From Mycobacterium gordonae (GTDB lineage Bacteria; Actinomycetota; Actinomycetes; Mycobacteriales; Mycobacteriaceae), in NCBI RefSeq assembly GCF_001417955.2, contig NZ_LKTM01000310.1:161319-225318 (forward strand): a stretch of DNA of 64,000 nucleotides, in the 5' to 3' direction. The notes under the pieces are model-generated. The model had not been told where the DNA came from. It worked only from the letters and a program-made list of their open reading frames with translations, and did no database searches. Below are positions 61,564 through 64,000 of the stretch, in pieces. The position numbers and the translations under genes were made by a program. Numbering within the stretch: position 1 is the first letter of the stretch; every line of letters begins with the position of its first letter.

Positions 61564-62084
61564 TTGGTGGCCTCTACCTGGGTTTGCAGTCGCGACACGA
61601 TGTAGCGGACCACCGCGCCGGGGTTACGGCGGTTGGTGTCCACCCGGATCGTCGCGACCCGGCGGTACAGCGGAATACGTTTGGACATCAGCTCACGGAA
61701 CTTCTCGGCGCGGTCGGGCCCGGCCAACAGCGGCCGCACCGTGTTACCGCCGGTGCGCCGCACGCCTTCGGCGGCGCTGATCTCGAGGTAGACGACGGTG
61801 TGACCGGCCAGCGCCGCACACACCCCCGGACTGGTGACCGCGCCGCCGCCCAGCGACAGCACGCCGTCGTGCTCCTCGAGCGCCGCACGGATCACCTCCT
61901 CCTCGATGCGGCGGAACTCCTGCTCGCCGTCGGTGGCGAAGATGTCGGCGATGGTGCGCCCGGTCCGCTGCTCGATGGCGGCGTCGGTGTCGAGCAGGCC
62001 GACTCCGAGCGCCTTGGCCAGCCGACGCCCGATGGTGGATTTGCCGGAACCCGGCAGGCCTACGAGTACCGCCCTGGGAGCCAT
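61560..62084 (-). CDS. aroK: Shikimate kinase
   Basis: A 174-residue kinase. Walker A is GLPGSGKST (9-17). The shikimate-binding LLDTDAAIEQRTG, the FRRIEEEVI segment and the GGGAVTSP loop are present. It starts 5 bp after the aroC stop. Its lid arginine lies in GGNTVRPLLAG. Confidence 0.96.
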   Translation of the reverse strand: MAPRAVLVGLPGSGKSTIGRRLAKALGVGLLDTDAAIEQRTGRTIADIFATDGEQEFRRIEEEVIRAALEEHDGVLSLGGGAVTSPGVCAALAGHTVVYLEISAAEGVRRTGGNTVRPLLAGPDRAEKFRELMSKRIPLYRRVATIRVDTNRRNPGAVVRYIVSRLQTQVEATK

Positions 62085-62089
62085 GTCGG

Positions 62090-63298
62090 CTAGCCTCCGG
62101 CGGCGCGGGCGGCCGGCGCCTCCCGCTCGGCGACCGTGCGCTGGTAGGACTCGATGTTGCGGCGTGTTTCGGCCAGCGAGTCACCGCCGAACTTCTCCAG
62201 CGCCGCGCGGGCCAGCACCAGCGCCACCATGGTCTCGACGACCACCCCGGCCGCGGGCACCGCGCAGACGTCCGAGCGCTGGTGGATGGCGACGGCCTCA
62301 TCACCGGTGGCCATATCGACGGTGGCCAGTGCCCGCGGCACGGTGGAGATCGGCTTCATCGCGGCGCGCACCCGCAGCGGCTGGCCGTTGGTCATACCGC
62401 CTTCGAGCCCACCGGCCCGGTTGGTGGAGCGGACCACCCCGTCGGGCCCCGGGTACATCTCGTCGTGGGCCCGGCTGCCACGACGGCGGGCGGTTTCGAA
62501 ACCGTCACCGATCTCGACGCCCTTGATCGCCTGGATGCCCATCACCGCGGCCGCCAGCTGGCTGTCCAGCCGGTTGTCGCCGCTGGTGAATGAGCCCAGA
62601 CCGACCGGCAGGCCCGATGCCACCACCTCGACCACGCCACCGAGGGTGTCGCCGTCCTTCTTGGCCGCCTCGATCTCGGCGATCATGGACCTCTCAGCGT
62701 CCTCGTCGTACGCGCGGACCGGGCTGGCGTCGATCGCGGCCAGGTCTTCGGGTCGCGGCGGCGGGCCGGCGTACGGCTCTGACGCGCCGATGGAGATGAC
62801 GTGCGAGAGCACCTCGACGCCCAGCGCCTGGCGCAGGAACGCCCGGGCCACGGTGCCCGCGGCGACGCGGGCCGCGGTCTCGCGGGCACTGGCGCGCTCC
62901 AGCACCGGACGGGCGTCGTCGAAGCCGTACTTGAGCATGCCCGCGTAGTCGGCGTGTCCCGGCCGCGGGCGAGTCAGTGGCTCGTTGCGGGCGCTGTCTG
63001 CGAGCTGGGACGGGTCGACGGGGTCGGGGGCCATCACGGTCTCCCACTTCGGCCACTCCGTGTTACCGATCTCGATCGCGATGGGCCCGCCCAGCGTGAC
63101 ACCGTGCCGCACGCCGGACAGCATGGTCACCGCGTCGCGCTCGAACTTCATCCGGGCGCCGCGGCCATAGCCCAGACGCCGGCGGGCCAGCTCGTCGGCG
63201 ATTTCGGTGGACGTCACCTCGACGCCGGCGACCATGCCCTCGACCATGGCCACCAGCGCGCGGCCATGGGATTCCCCAGCAGTGATCCAGCGCAACAC
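62090..63298 (-). CDS. aroC: Chorismate synthase
   Basis: A 402-residue FMN-dependent enzyme, first gene of this aro operon. The three signatures are the N-terminal GESHGRALVAMVEG, RPGHADYAGMLKYGFDDARPVLERASARET (given here across the central motif in part) and the C-terminal RSDVCAVPAAGVVVETM. M. tuberculosis calls it aroF. GTG 63298 (VLRWITAGESHG) is used; the frame to 63340 is rejected because chorismate synthases begin just before W-x-T-x-GESHG. Confidence 0.97.
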   Translation of the reverse strand: MLRWITAGESHGRALVAMVEGMVAGVEVTSTEIADELARRRLGYGRGARMKFERDAVTMLSGVRHGVTLGGPIAIEIGNTEWPKWETVMAPDPVDPSQLADSARNEPLTRPRPGHADYAGMLKYGFDDARPVLERASARETAARVAAGTVARAFLRQALGVEVLSHVISIGASEPYAGPPPRPEDLAAIDASPVRAYDEDAERSMIAEIEAAKKDGDTLGGVVEVVASGLPVGLGSFTSGDNRLDSQLAAAVMGIQAIKGVEIGDGFETARRRGSRAHDEMYPGPDGVVRSTNRAGGLEGGMTNGQPLRVRAAMKPISTVPRALATVDMATGDEAVAIHQRSDVCAVPAAGVVVETMVALVLARAALEKFGGDSLAETRRNIESYQRTVAEREAPAARAAGG

Positions 63299-63510
63299 CC
63301 GAACATCTTCCCACGTGTGCGGCCGTGCCCCGATTCGCACCCGTGACCAGGCGATTGCCGGTGCGTCGGCGGTGCGCGTATCGCCACGGCCGAGGGACTC
63401 ACCCGCAGGATTGCGCCTCTAGCTGGCGATTTCACATTTATCCCACTGTTGCTCAGTCCGCGAAGGCCACCCTGACGACGAGGTCAGGCATCGGCGCGGC
63501 GGGAGATTTC
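63299..63510. other. Divergent spacer between aroC and the PE_PGRS gene
   Basis: The 212-bp spacer holds no gene. It must carry both promoters. GGGAGA at 63501-63506 is the ribosome site of the PE_PGRS gene. Confidence 0.5.
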
Positions 63511-64000
63511 ATGTCATTTGCAGTGGTGGCCCCGACGTCATTGGCGGCAGCGGCCGGCGATCTGAGCGGCATCGGCCGGGCGATCGGCGCGGCGAACTCG
63601 GCAGCGGTCGCGCGGACCACCAGCCTGGCCGCCGCCGCCCAGGACGAAGTGTCGACGGCCATCGCGTCGTTGTTCACCGGCTACGCCCGGGAATATCAGC
63701 AGCTCAGCGCCCGGGCGGACGCGTTTCGGGCCCAGTTCGCGCAAGCGCTTAGCGACGCCGCCGGGGCGTACGCCACGTCCGAGGCATTCAACGCCTGGTC
63801 GGTGGACTCTCTGCTCGGAGCGGTCAACGCCCCGGCTGCGGCGGTGACGGGACGCCCGCTGATCGGTAACGGTGCTGACGGGAAGGCGCCGGGTCAGGCC
63901 GGCAGCCCGGGCGGACTGTGGTTCGGCAACGGCGGCAACGGCGGCCGGGGTGGCAACGGCAGCGCCGGAACAGCCGGAGCGAACGGCGCGTTCAACGACG
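63511..64000 (+). CDS. PE_PGRS-family protein, N-terminal part (3' end outside window)
   Basis: The first 163 codons are visible. The PE domain (about 1-95) starts MSFAVVAPTSLAAAAGDLSG, has the helical hairpin with GYAREYQQLSARADAF, and ends in the linker VTGRPLIGNGADG. From about residue 125 the PGRS region begins with GLWFGNGGNGGRGGNGSAG. The linker LIGNGA is the usual PE-to-PGRS transition. Such proteins are exported by type VII secretion, with the PE domain as targeting signal. This family is largely limited to slow-growing mycobacteria. Confidence 0.92.
   Translation, partial: MSFAVVAPTSLAAAAGDLSGIGRAIGAANSAAVARTTSLAAAAQDEVSTAIASLFTGYAREYQQLSARADAFRAQFAQALSDAAGAYATSEAFNAWSVDSLLGAVNAPAAAVTGRPLIGNGADGKAPGQAGSPGGLWFGNGGNGGRGGNGSAGTAGANGAFND

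Noticed and set aside
63900..64000. Short GGC/AAC repeats that could suggest a repeat array
   Set aside because: They are the in-frame glycine-asparagine codons of a PGRS domain, not a CRISPR or tandem array.

Overview
The window is high-GC actinobacterial DNA that I assign to Mycobacterium, most likely a slow-growing non-tuberculous species. The grounds are a PE_PGRS gene at the right edge, mihF, lprG-P55, lprF, pks18, a helicase-motif-less PriA, many GTG starts and many ATGA/GTGA stop-start overlaps. From about 9.26 kb to 45.4 kb the gene order follows, in reverse, the M. tuberculosis block Rv1412-Rv1367c. From about 52.8 kb to 63.3 kb it follows Rv2531c-Rv2540c. These comparisons come from memory; no search was run.

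Region 1 (1-9.2 kb) is an accessory metabolic cluster: two short-chain dehydrogenases, a cytochrome P450, three paralogous DapB/amine-dehydrogenase-like oxidoreductases, a solute-binding protein without a signal peptide, an NDMA-type zinc alcohol dehydrogenase and a TetR regulator. Related 23-bp palindromes lie in the P450 divergent promoter (two copies), beside the binding-protein start and over the tetR promoter. They look like the operators of one local regulon.

Region 2 (9.2-29 kb) holds riboflavin synthesis (ribE, ribD), lprG-P55, rpe, rsmB/fmu, fmt, a MarR regulator with a methyltransferase, priA, a YhhN-family membrane protein, two esterases (lipI, lipH) with a Baeyer-Villiger-type monooxygenase, and the core run metK-coaBC-rpoZ-gmk-mihF. 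A 62-bp hairpin separates metK from its convergent neighbour.

Region 3 (29-38.1 kb) is the complete pyr operon on the minus strand, pyrR-pyrB-pyrC-(membrane protein)-carA-carB-pyrF. A PyrR-binding hairpin sits directly in front of the pyrR Shine-Dalgarno. Region 4 (38.3-45.9 kb) has a methyltransferase, a coupled operon for a cytochrome-b5 desaturase, type III PKS (pks18) and sulfotransferase, the lipoprotein LprF, a beta-lactamase-fold esterase and a GNAT acetyltransferase.

Region 5 (45.9-52.6 kb) is the most unusual part: a tightly coupled minus-strand operon of GntR regulator, two-cluster ferredoxin, lipoprotein solute-binding protein, permease, ATPase and an 893-aa AprA/fumarate-reductase-like flavoprotein fused to HEAT repeats. 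It sits exactly where the Rv1367c-like and Rv2531c-like blocks meet. Region 6 (52.8-63.3 kb) carries an Orn/Lys/Arg decarboxylase, nusB, efp, pepQ and the shikimate genes aroQ-aroB-aroK-aroC. Between efp and pepQ is a frameshifted second copy of the pepQ 3' end next to a PGRS-like relic. The window ends inside a PE_PGRS gene. I saw no rRNA, tRNA, CRISPR array, insertion sequence or prophage.
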